DNA of 52,433 bases from Bacillota bacterium (GTDB lineage Bacteria > Bacillota > Clostridia > Saccharofermentanales > DTU023). Both the position numbers and the translations under genes were made by a program. Of this stretch, positions 1-7,903 are shown in pieces. The stretch is taken from the NCBI GenBank assembly GCA_023622515.1, contig JAMNZB010000054.1, positions 1 to 52,433 on the forward strand, read 5' to 3'. How positions within the stretch are numbered: the stretch's first letter is position 1; every line of letters begins with the position of its first letter. The notes below the pieces were generated by a model, which worked only from the letters and a program-made list of their open reading frames with translations, made no database searches and was not told the origin of the DNA.

Positions 1-54
1 AAAGGCGGTCCCTTTAGACTTTATGCAATCATGCATAAATTTGGTTTTTAGAAC

Positions 55-2646
55 CTAGTGGTAATCTAGGAAACCACCTTGTTCTTCAATATAATTTGTC
101 CACTCAAGGTCATCAAAGTTGTAAATCGTGTGACCGTAACCCTTCAGCGGATGGTACTCAAAGTCATAGCTGAAGAATTCAACACGCTGTGACAAGAGGG
201 CCGCTGTTGTTGAATAGTAAAGCGGGCAGGCATGATAGTCCGTAAGGATTTCCGCCTCAATCAGGGCTAAGATATAAATACGATTTTCCTCTGTTGTCTG
301 TCCTTTTCCGAAGGGAAGATCAGGATTAAGACCCATCATAGCATTCCACCATTCCATCGGAGTAAGCTCATAGGTTTCCCCATCAATGGTTCCTTCAACG
401 GTGTATGCGTTGGGATCCCAAGCTAAGTTGTAACGATAGTTATCTTGGAGATAGGCGGTGATGAGGTAGAAGGGATCCATCGATGCCCCTGACCAACCGG
501 CGATTAAGATATCAGAAATACCATTTCTGAAGTTCTTAGCAAAGTTTGCACCGGCTGTAGGATCATATTCAATGACCAGTTTGCCTTCGAGCTTTGTTCC
601 TTCAACAGCACTCTTCCAGTTTTCATTCAGGTAGTTGTAGGTTCTTTGTGTGCTTTCTGTATCTTCACCAAAGCTGAAGGTCAAGGTTACAACATCACCA
701 TCTGTCATTAAGCCTTGCTCAATAGCCTTGTCATAGGCAACATCAAAGAGTTCCTTTGCTGCATCAAGGTCATATGCCGTCATGGCACTGTAGGCATCAT
801 CGAGTGTCGGGTAATCCGTACCTTCACCATATTCCATTCCGTATACGTTGAGCAAGGTTTCTTTTGCACCATCGTAATCACGGTAGGGAGTCATGGTTTC
901 AGGATCAGCAATATAGGTGGAGTTCAAAAGACCAAATCCGGGAACGGATGCAGCGGTTGCGGTAATGGCATAGTCACTGCGGTCGATGGACCAAGACAGG
1001 GCTTGGCGGAATTCCCTAATGGTAAGAATGGTCTTGTTGATACCGGGCTCTTCACGACCTTTTAAGGCATCCATATCGCTTTGGAGCAATAAGTTACCTG
1101 TAAAGTTACCCGGTGTATAGTAGATAAACTCAGAACCGCGGTATTCTTCTGCTTCTTCCGGTTGCAAGCCATAGCTATTCAGTTGTCCTTTTAAGAACAT
1201 TTGATAACGTGTTGATGCTTGTTTAACGATTTGGGCATAGATACGGGTTGCTTCGTATTGTTCAGCAAGTTCAGGAACATCCCAGCCAAACCAATTTTCG
1301 TTTTTGATTAATTCGAAGAACTTATCATCTTGGAAGGCCACTAAGCGATAGGGACCATAGGACATGGTATTATCTACGGATGTTTGGTAGGTGCTGGAAA
1401 CTAAGTCGGAGCCCGGTGTTTCTGTTTTTGCGGCTTCATAGTATGGTTCATAAACTAAGTCATAACCACGGCAGTTCCAGTAAAAATCGAAACCAACTAA
1501 GGGTTTGTCTTTAACGACAACGAATTCCAAATCGCCTGTCTTGAAGAAACCGACTTCTGAGAAATCCATTTCCGGATAGTCATAACTTACATACGTTTCG
1601 GTCTCGAAGTATTCGATAGCTGTTTCCTCTGTCTCACCCCAGTCGCCATGAACTTTGTCCATAAAGACGTCTTTCATTTCAGCAAGAGTGAATTCGGCAT
1701 CAACGATTGCATTTTCAAATCCTTCAGCTAGCCATTCGCCATCAGCAAACATTTCGCCAAAAGAGTAAGCCCAGTTAACTTGTGCGGGCAGGTCAGCATT
1801 TTCTTCTAAGAAGGCATCGACAGATTCATAGCCTTGCATGGCGGCATACTTGTCGAGGCTCATCGGAGCGCTGGCCCCTTGCTTGGCATAGTTTTCTGCA
1901 TTGTAAACGACTTGGGCACCGGACCAGAGCATATCCGCACGGTGGTTAGCCATTTTAGGATTGATTAATTCTTTAACGCTATATAAATAAGAATCGGCAT
2001 TGATGGGGGTTCCATCTTCCCACTGTAAGGTATCACGTAAGATATATTTGTGGGCATAGCCTTCTGTAGCATCTTCCGGAATATTAAACTGACCGGCATA
2101 TTCAGCTGTCACGTCTATGGGAAGTTCGGCAGCCATAACCGGTATAATGGAATATCCGGTAGTGAAATCACCGTTTTCGAAGTCATAGTCAAAGGCAACC
2201 AAAGAGGATATCAGGTAGCCCATAATTTCCCCATCATCAACGGTCTGATAGGTATGGGGGTTCCAGTTTGCCGGAGAAGTCGTCCAAGCTTGCATGGCTG
2301 TGTATTCGCCTTCTTCAGCGATATCTTCCAATTCAACAAGCTGGGCTAATTCTTCTTCTGCAGAGAGGGTGGTTTCTTCGACTTCCTCTTCTTCAGCTTC
2401 TTCAGCTTCTTCGGCTGCTTCCTCTTCGGCAGCTTCCTCTTCTGCTGCTTCCTCTTCAGCAGCTTCTTCTTCGGCAGCTTCTTCTTCGGCTACTTCCTCT
2501 TCGGCTACTTCTTCAGTTGCCTCTTCCTCAGCCACTTCTTCTTCAGCGGTTGTTTCTTCAGCCTTTACAGCCAAGGGACTAAAAAAGGCACCGAAAACCA
2601 TGGCAAAAGCAAGCATAAGGACTAGGAACTTTTGCAAATTTTTCAT
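55..2646 (-). CDS. Family 5 extracellular solute (oligopeptide)-binding protein with acidic spacer
   Basis: This 863-residue protein resembles SBP_bac_5/OppA-type proteins, which capture peptides or similar solutes outside the cell for an ABC importer. Residues 1-29 form a signal peptide (KNLQK, then a hydrophobic stretch, ending AVKA). There is no lipobox cysteine, which is unusual for a Gram-positive binding protein. Residues about 30-95 are almost only Glu, Ala and Val, followed by a normal SBP start (NWNPHTYQ). The rest is longer than the usual 530-600 residues. A GAAAGGAG ribosome binding site precedes the ATG. No permease or ATPase gene is visible; they may lie left of the window. Family call is firm, substrate is inferred. 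Confidence 0.85.
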   Translation of the reverse strand: MKNLQKFLVLMLAFAMVFGAFFSPLAVKAEETTAEEEVAEEEATEEVAEEEVAEEEAAEEEAAEEEAAEEEAAEEEAAEEAEEAEEEEVEETTLSAEEELAQLVELEDIAEEGEYTAMQAWTTSPANWNPHTYQTVDDGEIMGYLISSLVAFDYDFENGDFTTGYSIIPVMAAELPIDVTAEYAGQFNIPEDATEGYAHKYILRDTLQWEDGTPINADSYLYSVKELINPKMANHRADMLWSGAQVVYNAENYAKQGASAPMSLDKYAAMQGYESVDAFLEENADLPAQVNWAYSFGEMFADGEWLAEGFENAIVDAEFTLAEMKDVFMDKVHGDWGETEETAIEYFETETYVSYDYPEMDFSEVGFFKTGDLEFVVVKDKPLVGFDFYWNCRGYDLVYEPYYEAAKTETPGSDLVSSTYQTSVDNTMSYGPYRLVAFQDDKFFELIKNENWFGWDVPELAEQYEATRIYAQIVKQASTRYQMFLKGQLNSYGLQPEEAEEYRGSEFIYYTPGNFTGNLLLQSDMDALKGREEPGINKTILTIREFRQALSWSIDRSDYAITATAASVPGFGLLNSTYIADPETMTPYRDYDGAKETLLNVYGMEYGEGTDYPTLDDAYSAMTAYDLDAAKELFDVAYDKAIEQGLMTDGDVVTLTFSFGEDTESTQRTYNYLNENWKSAVEGTKLEGKLVIEYDPTAGANFAKNFRNGISDILIAGWSGASMDPFYLITAYLQDNYRYNLAWDPNAYTVEGTIDGETYELTPMEWWNAMMGLNPDLPFGKGQTTEENRIYILALIEAEILTDYHACPLYYSTTAALLSQRVEFFSYDFEYHPLKGYGHTIYNFDDLEWTNYIEEQGGFLDYH
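2380..2560 (-). repeat. 15-bp-type tandem repeat encoding Glu/Ala blocks
   Basis: The stretch is built of degenerate 15-base units that translate on the minus strand to AEEEA/VAEEE blocks inside the binding protein gene. Units are near-identical (for example cttcctcttctgctg), so copy number could vary by slippage while keeping the frame, since units are multiples of three. Confidence 0.85.
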
Positions 2647-2760
2647 TCATTTCTCCTTTCAAGCATTGAACAAAACAGGGGTTTCATGTATCCCCCCTGC
2701 CTGATACAGGTCACAGATTTATTATTGAGTATTTCTATGACCGCATACCCAGTTAAGTAA

Positions 2761-2781
2761 TACGAAAGATTTACTTTCGTA
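2761..2781. promoter_or_regulatory. Perfect 8-bp inverted repeat (candidate operator) upstream of the peptide-binding protein
   Basis: Arms TACGAAAG and CTTTCGTA are separated by ATTTA. The palindrome sits just downstream of a minus-strand -10-like TATACT (2787-2792), near the expected start of transcription of the gene at 2646. That is the usual place for a repressor site. There is no T tract next to it, so a terminator is less likely. No regulator is identified. Confidence 0.4.
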
Positions 2782-2786
2782 ATAAA

Positions 2787-2814
2787 AGTATAACATAGCT
2801 GGTTAAAGTTTACA
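2787..2814 (-). promoter_or_regulatory. Possible promoter of the peptide-binding protein gene
   Basis: On the minus strand TGTAAA (2809-2814) and TATACT (2787-2792) are 16 bases apart. The -10 is good but the -35 is weak. The 2647-2972 intergenic stretch otherwise holds only this, the palindrome at 2761-2781 and the divergent promoter near 2940. Confidence 0.35.
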
Positions 2815-2936
2815 TCTGCCGATTTTTATTCAGCCGGATGACTATCAATACAGGATTTATCGGTTAATTAGATAACTCGATGCTTTTTTAGAAGAAGATG
2901 AACCTTACAATAGTATTTATTTAACAAGATACAGCC

Positions 2937-2964
2937 TTGATGGCAAAGATTCTTCTGCTATCAT
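2937..2964 (+). promoter_or_regulatory. Putative promoter of the glycerophosphodiesterase gene
   Basis: TTGATG (2937-2942) and TATCAT (2959-2964) are separated by 16 bases and lie about 30 bases before the chosen start codon. Confidence 0.4.
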
Positions 2965-2993
2965 AAAAGGAAATGAGAAAATCAGGAGCCATT

Positions 2994-3764
2994 ATGTCTA
3001 TAAGCAAAGCTTTTACAACTCAAATTTGGGCCCACCGAGGGGCCTCTAAAGTTTTCCTCGAAAACACCCTGCCGGCCTTTGAGGAAGCCATCAGACTAGG
3101 AGCTGAAGGGATTGAACTTGATGTCCAACTGAGTAAGGATGGAGAAGTTATTGTTTTTCATGACGAGAGCCTGGCAAGACTAAGCGACCGCAAGGATTTC
3201 GTCCGAGACTTAACAGCAAGGGAACTGCAGGAAATATCGCTAGTCCACCCACAAAATGAGCACTTAAAAGGGAAAATACCGCTATTAGCCGATGTCCTAG
3301 CTATCGTAAAAGAAAGTTCGCTTCTGCTGAACATCGAACTTAAAAATAGCTATTTCCTATATGAGGGGCTGGAAAATAAAGTCATCCGACTGATTAAGGA
3401 TTTTGAGATGGAAGAACAAGTGGTTCTTAGCTCCTTTAACCATTGTTCTATCCGGAAGCTCGCCGACCATGTAGCAAGGGAAAGGCTCGGAATTTTAAGT
3501 GCCAACCTTGCTTACCGCCCTTGGGAGTATGTGGACCGTTGCGGGGCTGGCCTATATCACCCCATGCTGAACAATCTGTATAACCAAGAACTGGTCCGGG
3601 AATGCCATGCACGTAAAATTAAAGTTAATATGTGGACACTGGATGAAGCGCTCTACATAAAGGCCGCTTTACAAGCCGGAGTAGATGCCATCATCACCAA
3701 TCTCCCTGACCAAGCTTTAAAAATTCGCGATGAATATAGTAAGGAGCTTCTTGGAAGGAAATAA
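2994..3764 (+). CDS. Glycerophosphodiester phosphodiesterase family protein
   Basis: This 256-residue protein belongs to the GDPD (UgpQ/GlpQ-like) family, which hydrolyses glycerophosphodiesters to glycerol-3-phosphate and an alcohol. The GDPD hallmarks are present: IWAHRGAS near the N-terminus with ENTLPAFEEA, ELDVQLSKDGEVIVFHDE, and NIELKN, giving the catalytic His pair and acidic metal ligands. No signal peptide is seen, so it is cytoplasmic. I start at the ATG at 2994 because AGGAG lies 5 bases before it; the upstream ATG at 2973 has its AGG only one base away. It is a single plus-strand gene between minus-strand neighbours. Confidence 0.88.
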   Translation: MSISKAFTTQIWAHRGASKVFLENTLPAFEEAIRLGAEGIELDVQLSKDGEVIVFHDESLARLSDRKDFVRDLTARELQEISLVHPQNEHLKGKIPLLADVLAIVKESSLLLNIELKNSYFLYEGLENKVIRLIKDFEMEEQVVLSSFNHCSIRKLADHVARERLGILSANLAYRPWEYVDRCGAGLYHPMLNNLYNQELVRECHARKIKVNMWTLDEALYIKAALQAGVDAIITNLPDQALKIRDEYSKELLGRK

Positions 3765-3810
3765 ACTTCCTCAAGTTTGAAGATTTGCCTTTAGTACAAT
3801 ACATACTAAA

Positions 3811-3833
3811 AAGCTACTCAGCACGAGTAGCTT
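3811..3833 (-). terminator. Rho-independent terminator after tRNA-Glu
   Basis: Minus-strand stem AAGCTACTC / GAGTAGCTT (9 bp, perfect) with a 5-base loop follows directly on the CCA end of the tRNA and is followed by TTTAG. It could also stop plus-strand transcripts from the gene ending at 3764. Confidence 0.8.
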
Positions 3834-3908
3834 TGGTGACCCTAAGGAGAATCGAACTCCTGATTCTGCCGTGAGAGGGCAGCGTCTTGACCGCTTGACC
3901 ATAGGGCC
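3834..3908 (-). tRNA. tRNA-Glu (anticodon CTC)
   Basis: Read on the minus strand the 75 bases fold as a full cloverleaf: 7-bp acceptor (GGCCCTA / TAGGGTC, one G-U pair), D arm GGTCAAGCGGTCAAGAC, anticodon stem CTGCC/GGCAG with loop CTCTCAC, and T arm with GTTCGATTC. CCA is encoded. The anticodon is CTC, reading GAG; the more common Bacillota tRNA-Glu carries TTC, so this is probably the second isoacceptor. Confidence 0.95.
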
Positions 3909-3936
3909 GTTATCAGATAAATTTATTACTCTGTAC

Positions 3937-3965
3937 ACAATATACCTACTCTTAAAAAAGCGCAA
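3937..3965 (-). promoter_or_regulatory. Promoter of tRNA-Glu
   Basis: Minus-strand TTGCGC (3960-3965), 17-base spacer, TATTGT (3937-3942), with the tRNA 5' end 28 bases further on. Confidence 0.55.
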
Positions 3966-4023
3966 GAAAAATTTTCTCCGGCCGGGGTAAGTCCGGTTAG
4001 TTCAGATTGCAGCGAGCAAAAGA

Positions 4024-4065
4024 AAAAGCCCTGAAAGATTAATAGAATAATCCTTCAGAGCTTTT
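4024..4065 (-). terminator. Terminator of the DUF969-DUF979-pcp operon
   Basis: Two 17-base arms (4024-4040 and 4049-4065) pair at 15 positions around an 8-base loop; on the minus strand the stem ends in TTTTTC TTTT. It lies about 50 bases after the pcp stop. Confidence 0.75.
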
Positions 4066-4113
4066 AACGGCCTCTTTACCAGCCTGTAGAAGAAATCTCC
4101 ACAAGCAAATTAG

Positions 4114-4755
4114 CTAAAATTCTTTACCACCGGTTACAAGCAGGTCATCCTCATTCTCAATGATAGCCTTTAAGGCCGCTTCAATACCGCGGGCGATATC
4201 TTCTAAGGCCATATAGGGCGTATTGGGACGATTGACTACTTGTTCAGGGATAAAGGGCACATGGATAAAGCCACCGCGACAGCCGGGATATTCCTTTGCC
4301 ATAGTATAGAGCACACCATACATCAGGTGGTTACAGACAAAGGTACCGGCTGTATTGGAGACCGCTGCCGGCAGGCCGGCCTCTTTAATATATTCTACAA
4401 TAGCCTTAATAGGCAAGTTGCTGAAATAAGCATTCTTCCCATCAGCAAAAACAGGAACATCAATGGGCTGATTCCCTTCATTATCTTTGATACGGGCATC
4501 ATCCACGTTAATGGCAACACGCTCCGGGGTCAGTGCATAGCGACCACCGGCTTGGCCAATACAGAGCACAACATCCGGCTTATGTTCTTCCATGGCCGCT
4601 TGCACGGTTTGAATCGACTTGTGGAAAACCGTAGGAACTTCAAGCTTGACCACTTCTGCAGCGAGTCCCTCTGTGCGAACAATCTTTACAGCTTCCAGCG
4701 CAGGATTAACCACATCTTCGCCAAATGGATCAAAAGCAGTTAACAGAATTTTCAT
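4114..4755 (-). CDS. pcp: Pyroglutamyl-peptidase I (pyrrolidone-carboxylate peptidase)
   Basis: This 213-residue cysteine peptidase (family C15) removes N-terminal pyroglutamate from peptides in the cytoplasm. Visible family blocks are [15 protein letters not shown] at the N-terminus, the catalytic Glu region [13 protein letters not shown], the Cys region [12 protein letters not shown] and the His region [11 protein letters not shown], giving a complete Glu/Cys/His triad. Length is typical. AAGGAGG precedes the ATG. It follows DUF979 by 144 bases and probably belongs to the same operon, which suggests pyroglutamate or pyroglutamyl-peptide handling. Confidence 0.95.
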   Translation of the reverse strand: MKILLTAFDPFGEDVVNPALEAVKIVRTEGLAAEVVKLEVPTVFHKSIQTVQAAMEEHKPDVVLCIGQAGGRYALTPERVAINVDDARIKDNEGNQPIDVPVFADGKNAYFSNLPIKAIVEYIKEAGLPAAVSNTAGTFVCNHLMYGVLYTMAKEYPGCRGGFIHVPFIPEQVVNRPNTPYMALEDIARGIEAALKAIIENEDDLLVTGGKEF

Positions 4756-4899
4756 ATTTTCCTCCTTATCCGAGAAATTTTTATATTTCTCTCTTGTTAT
4801 CGCCTATTCTTCGATTTTTTCTTCATTCCAGCTAAGCAGGGGTTGAGAATGAAAAAGGGCCTTTCCTCGTGCTCTGTGTCAGATTGAACAGGCTTCCGG

Positions 4900-5835
4900 C
4901 TAGAAAGCCAGGACATACATTAATATGATATGGATAATCAGCATGACTAAAGCATAAGGAGCCTGGGCTTTAATGATCGTATACTGACTTTTTGTTTCTA
5001 AGAGGGCAGCGGGCATAATATTGAAGTTTGCCGCCATTGGAGTTACGAGGGTACCGCAATAGCCGGCAGTAAGACCTAGCGCTCCCACTATAGCCGGATT
5101 TGCCCCTTGGTTAATGAGGAAGGGTATGCCGATACCTACGGTAATTACAGAGAAAGCAGCAAAGCCGTTACCCATAATTATGGTAAAGAGGGCCATGCCA
5201 ATACAATATACAATACAGGCAATCAGACGATTACCTTCAGGAATAATGCCGGAAACACCTTTGGCAATAACTTCCCCTACTCCGGCAACGGTAAAGACGG
5301 CGCCTAAGGCACTTAAGAGTTGGGGTAAGATACCGGTCGTTCCTACACTATCCATAAGGCGGACACCCTCTTTCGGAGCTTGGGCCAAGGGTGCTCCTGT
5401 AACGATATAGGCTACGATTAAGCCTGCGATACCGGAAATACCGAGAACAACGGCACCCGACATTTTGGTGAAAACAGAAGCCAGGATAACAGCGACAAGG
5501 GCCAGGGTAAGGGCAGGTAAGAAGACCTTATAACCGATACGGTCGGCATTTGCCCGTGTTTCCTCCGCCGTAGCGGCCTTGGTTTCCCCGCGTACCACAC
5601 CGCGAATACCCGTAAGGATAGCAATAAGGACCACACAAACACCTGTAACAGCTTTGGGGAGATGGGGACCGAAGGCAAATGTAAAGGCTAGAATCAACCA
5701 AAAGAGCAGGGTTGTTATGCGTTTTTGATTGTCTGTTATTGTTCGATAGGCGTTGACCCCGACGAGTACAAAAATAAGGGCAATAAGAACATAAAAAATT
5801 TCACCGGCAATAGTGTTAAATTGTGACCAGTCCAT
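4900..5835 (-). CDS. DUF979 family integral membrane protein
   Basis: This 311-residue protein is almost wholly hydrophobic, with about nine to ten membrane segments and a short loop rich in charged residues after segment three (RGETKAATAEETRANADR). It matches the DUF979 family, which usually sits beside DUF969 and pcp, as here. Its ATG overlaps the DUF969 stop (TAATG), indicating translational coupling, so the two probably form one membrane complex. By context it may be a permease for pyroglutamate or a related product; this is inference. Confidence 0.8.
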   Translation of the reverse strand: MDWSQFNTIAGEIFYVLIALIFVLVGVNAYRTITDNQKRITTLLFWLILAFTFAFGPHLPKAVTGVCVVLIAILTGIRGVVRGETKAATAEETRANADRIGYKVFLPALTLALVAVILASVFTKMSGAVVLGISGIAGLIVAYIVTGAPLAQAPKEGVRLMDSVGTTGILPQLLSALGAVFTVAGVGEVIAKGVSGIIPEGNRLIACIVYCIGMALFTIIMGNGFAAFSVITVGIGIPFLINQGANPAIVGALGLTAGYCGTLVTPMAANFNIMPAALLETKSQYTIIKAQAPYALVMLIIHIILMYVLAF

Positions 5836-6548
5836 TATTGTGCTCCTCCTTTTCTTTCATTTTTAGCAAAGCTGTTTTTTAACAAGCGATTATCCAGCTT
5901 TTTATCAAAAAGCGTGTAATAGACGAAGGCTACCAGAAAGGAGGTAACGGCAATAGGTACTGACCATTTGGCAATAGCTAACGGGGTTGCTTCAGAAAAT
6001 CCTTGTTCACTTAAGGTTGTGGCAATTAAGAGGGTACCGGATGAAGCCATAAAACAGTTTTGTCCATAGAAATTCCCGCTGTTTTCCGCACTGGCTACAA
6101 TACCTTTTATCTCATCTTCTGTTTTTTCGTCAACTTTGCCATAACGTGAAATAGCGGCTGCTTGAGCCATAGGGTTAATTAGTGGACGTACAAATTGAGG
6201 GTGACCACCAATGCGCAGAGAAAGGGCTGAGGAAATAACACGAATCGCTTGATAGAGCAAGCTGATACGACCTGCAGTAGCCGCTTTAATTCGGTTAATA
6301 AAGTCAACGGCCTTTTCTTTCAAACCATAACGTTCACTGAGACCAATGACCGGCAAGGTCAAGACAAACATTGTTGCTAAACGGTTACTCAGGAATTTTT
6401 CACCCAAAATCGAGAGTAATTCCCCCAGGGGAATCCCAGCAACAAGTCCGGTGGCGATACCGGCAATAACAACAGTAGCGATGGTGTCCATTTTCAGGGC
6501 AAAGCCGATGACGACTATAAGGACACCAATGAGTTTTAGAATCTCCAT
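5835..6548 (-). CDS. DUF969 family integral membrane protein
   Basis: This 237-residue protein starts MEILKLIGVLIVVIGF and has about five to six membrane segments with a conserved middle (GHPQFVRPLINPMAQ). It matches DUF969, the partner of DUF979. I use the ATG at 6548, not the upstream one at 6584, because AGGAGG lies 6 bases before it. It is the first gene of the DUF969-DUF979-pcp operon and a CodY-like box lies upstream. Transport of pyroglutamate is plausible but unproven. Confidence 0.8.
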   Translation of the reverse strand: MEILKLIGVLIVVIGFALKMDTIATVVIAGIATGLVAGIPLGELLSILGEKFLSNRLATMFVLTLPVIGLSERYGLKEKAVDFINRIKAATAGRISLLYQAIRVISSALSLRIGGHPQFVRPLINPMAQAAAISRYGKVDEKTEDEIKGIVASAENSGNFYGQNCFMASSGTLLIATTLSEQGFSEATPLAIAKWSVPIAVTSFLVAFVYYTLFDKKLDNRLLKNSFAKNERKGGAQ

Positions 6549-6582
6549 AATATACCTCCTGGAAGAATGTATTGGTAAGAGC

Positions 6583-6611
6583 ATTATTCCACACTAACTT
6601 AAAAACAACAA
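6583..6611 (-). promoter_or_regulatory. Putative promoter of the DUF969 operon
   Basis: Minus-strand TTGTTG (6606-6611), 17-base spacer, AATAAT (6583-6588), about 35 bases before the ATG at 6548. Confidence 0.4.
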
Positions 6612-6654
6612 TAAAATTGTCATTTTTCCCCTTATAAAACAAAAGAAAATCTGA

Positions 6655-6669
6655 ATGTTTCAGAAAATT
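6655..6669 (-). promoter_or_regulatory. CodY-like box upstream of the DUF969 operon
   Basis: The minus-strand sequence AATTTTCTGAAACAT matches the CodY consensus AATTTTCWGAAAATT at 13 of 15 positions. It lies about 45 bases upstream of the putative -35. CodY represses peptide and amino-acid uptake genes in many Bacillota when branched-chain amino acids are plentiful, which fits the neighbouring genes. No codY gene is in this window. Confidence 0.4.
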
Positions 6670-6680
6670 CGAACGACTTG

Positions 6681-7682
6681 TCAATAGTAAATCGTATCGG
6701 GAATAACCAGCACACCATCTTCCATAATCGCCCGATTATCAGCCCATATATAAGGTTTTAACATAACCAAATCATAATGCCCTTTTGCTTCCTGGATTCC
6801 ACCCAAGGCAAGATTGCGGCCAAATCCCACATGAAAGGTACCATACGTTGATTCATCTTCTATATATGACTTCCCCCGACAGGCAGAGATGGAGTTCAGA
6901 CCAATGCCAAACTCTGACGCAATATACATCCTTTCATCTTGAAATGATTCCACATACTTGAGCAGCTTATCCCCCGCAGGATTCGCCTCTATGGAACAAA
7001 TACGCCCATCTTGAAAGCTAAGACGAATAGGCTCACTTGGGCAACCTAAATAACCCAGAGAACCATCAACAACCATAAGCCCTTGTGCAGATGACTCAAT
7101 GATTGGGATGTATATTTCAATACTAGCCGAAGAGAAACCCTTTCCATCTTTACAAACACCGTTGAAAAAACCCGGAACGCGCCCTTGCATAGAAAAGGAT
7201 AAGTTCGTCCCTGCCGCACTTTTCACATATAGATTGGCTGCATTTTCAAGGTGTTTCATTAGGACTTTAGCCATCATTTTGCTAAGACGAGTATCCATTG
7301 TAAGAAAATCAAAGGAAAGCAGGGATTCATCAATATTTGTAGAAAGAGGAAAGGAAAGGAACTTCTTTCCCAATTCAATAGCTCGTTTTGCTGCTTGCGT
7401 GGTAACTAGTGAATATTCACAGGCTGCAATAATAGCATCATAGTTATCAAAAACCCTTGCATTTTCATCAAAAAAGATACCGATATCTTTACCCTTTTCC
7501 TCAACAATCATTGTGCGGTAATGGCGCGAACGGCTAGCTGCACTTTTCTCCAAAAGTCCTATCTCGTCCATATACTTGTTTGTCGATACAATAAGCAGCC
7601 TCTCCCAAGGCTTTAACCGCACCCACTTTTTGATAACAATATCTGCACCCCGTTTAAGTCTTTTTTCATATGGAATAGGCAT
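6681..7682 (-). CDS. Aminopeptidase of the M29-like (leucyl aminopeptidase/AmpT-type) family
   Basis: This 333-residue protein resembles M29-type metalloaminopeptidases. Candidate metal ligands appear in order: Glu in VDGSLG-to-EANPAGDK and IASEFGIGLN, then His in ESTYGTFHVGFGRN, and His/Asp in GHYDLVMLKP. The N-terminal half is less conserved than in classic M29 enzymes (about 400 residues), so substrate is uncertain. I use the ATG at 7682, which has GGAGAGG upstream; the longer frame begins with a TTG and lacks a site. It lies 130 bases from the DUF969 operon in the same direction, consistent with peptide use. Confidence 0.7.
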   Translation of the reverse strand: MPIPYEKRLKRGADIVIKKWVRLKPWERLLIVSTNKYMDEIGLLEKSAASRSRHYRTMIVEEKGKDIGIFFDENARVFDNYDAIIAACEYSLVTTQAAKRAIELGKKFLSFPLSTNIDESLLSFDFLTMDTRLSKMMAKVLMKHLENAANLYVKSAAGTNLSFSMQGRVPGFFNGVCKDGKGFSSASIEIYIPIIESSAQGLMVVDGSLGYLGCPSEPIRLSFQDGRICSIEANPAGDKLLKYVESFQDERMYIASEFGIGLNSISACRGKSYIEDESTYGTFHVGFGRNLALGGIQEAKGHYDLVMLKPYIWADNRAIMEDGVLVIPDTIYY

Positions 7683-7805
7683 ACGCACCTCTCCTCGCCA
7701 CAAAGTCAAGGTAAACTAATCCAAAATCACTCCTTTGAGAGTTGACTCAATGACCCAATATCTTCCTCTATTTTATACCTCAAGGAAAAAATTTTACAAT
7801 AGTTA

Positions 7806-7833
7806 TTGACATATGTCGGAAATAGTCTATACT
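7806..7833 (+). promoter_or_regulatory. Strong sigma-A promoter of the DUF5320 gene
   Basis: TTGACA (7806-7811), 16-base spacer, TATACT (7828-7833). This is one of the best matches to consensus in the window, and the -35 is embedded in a palindromic operator. Confidence 0.8.
7808..7817. promoter_or_regulatory. Palindromic operator copy 1 (GACATATGTC)
   Basis: A perfect 10-bp palindrome overlapping the -35 hexamer of the DUF5320 promoter. A second copy lies at 7841-7854, with centres about 35 bp apart. Binding here would block RNA polymerase. Confidence 0.6.
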
Positions 7834-7840
7834 GTAATTA

Positions 7841-7854
7841 ATGGCATATGTCAT
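7841..7854. promoter_or_regulatory. Palindromic operator copy 2 (ATGGCATATGTCAT)
   Basis: A 14-bp palindrome with one mismatched pair, sharing the CATATGTC core with copy 1. It sits around the expected transcription start. Two sites bracketing the promoter suggest cooperative repression, perhaps by the DUF134 protein encoded just downstream. Confidence 0.55.
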
Positions 7855-7903
7855 AAACAACTTAAAACAAAGATAAACTATTTACAATAAGGAGGAAAAA
7901 AAC

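Noticed and set aside
1-54. Hairpin TTTATGC/GCATAAA after the peptide-binding gene as a terminator
   Set aside because: The 7-bp stem has no T tract on the minus strand and the window ends here, so it cannot be judged.
2268-2582. Leu-rich plus-strand frame opposite the Glu/Ala repeat
   Set aside because: It is a complement shadow of the 15-base repeat in the binding-protein gene; composition is an artefact and it has no ribosome binding site.
3771-3965. 64-codon minus-strand frame near 3.8-4.0 kb
   Set aside because: It runs straight through the tRNA-Glu gene and its terminator.
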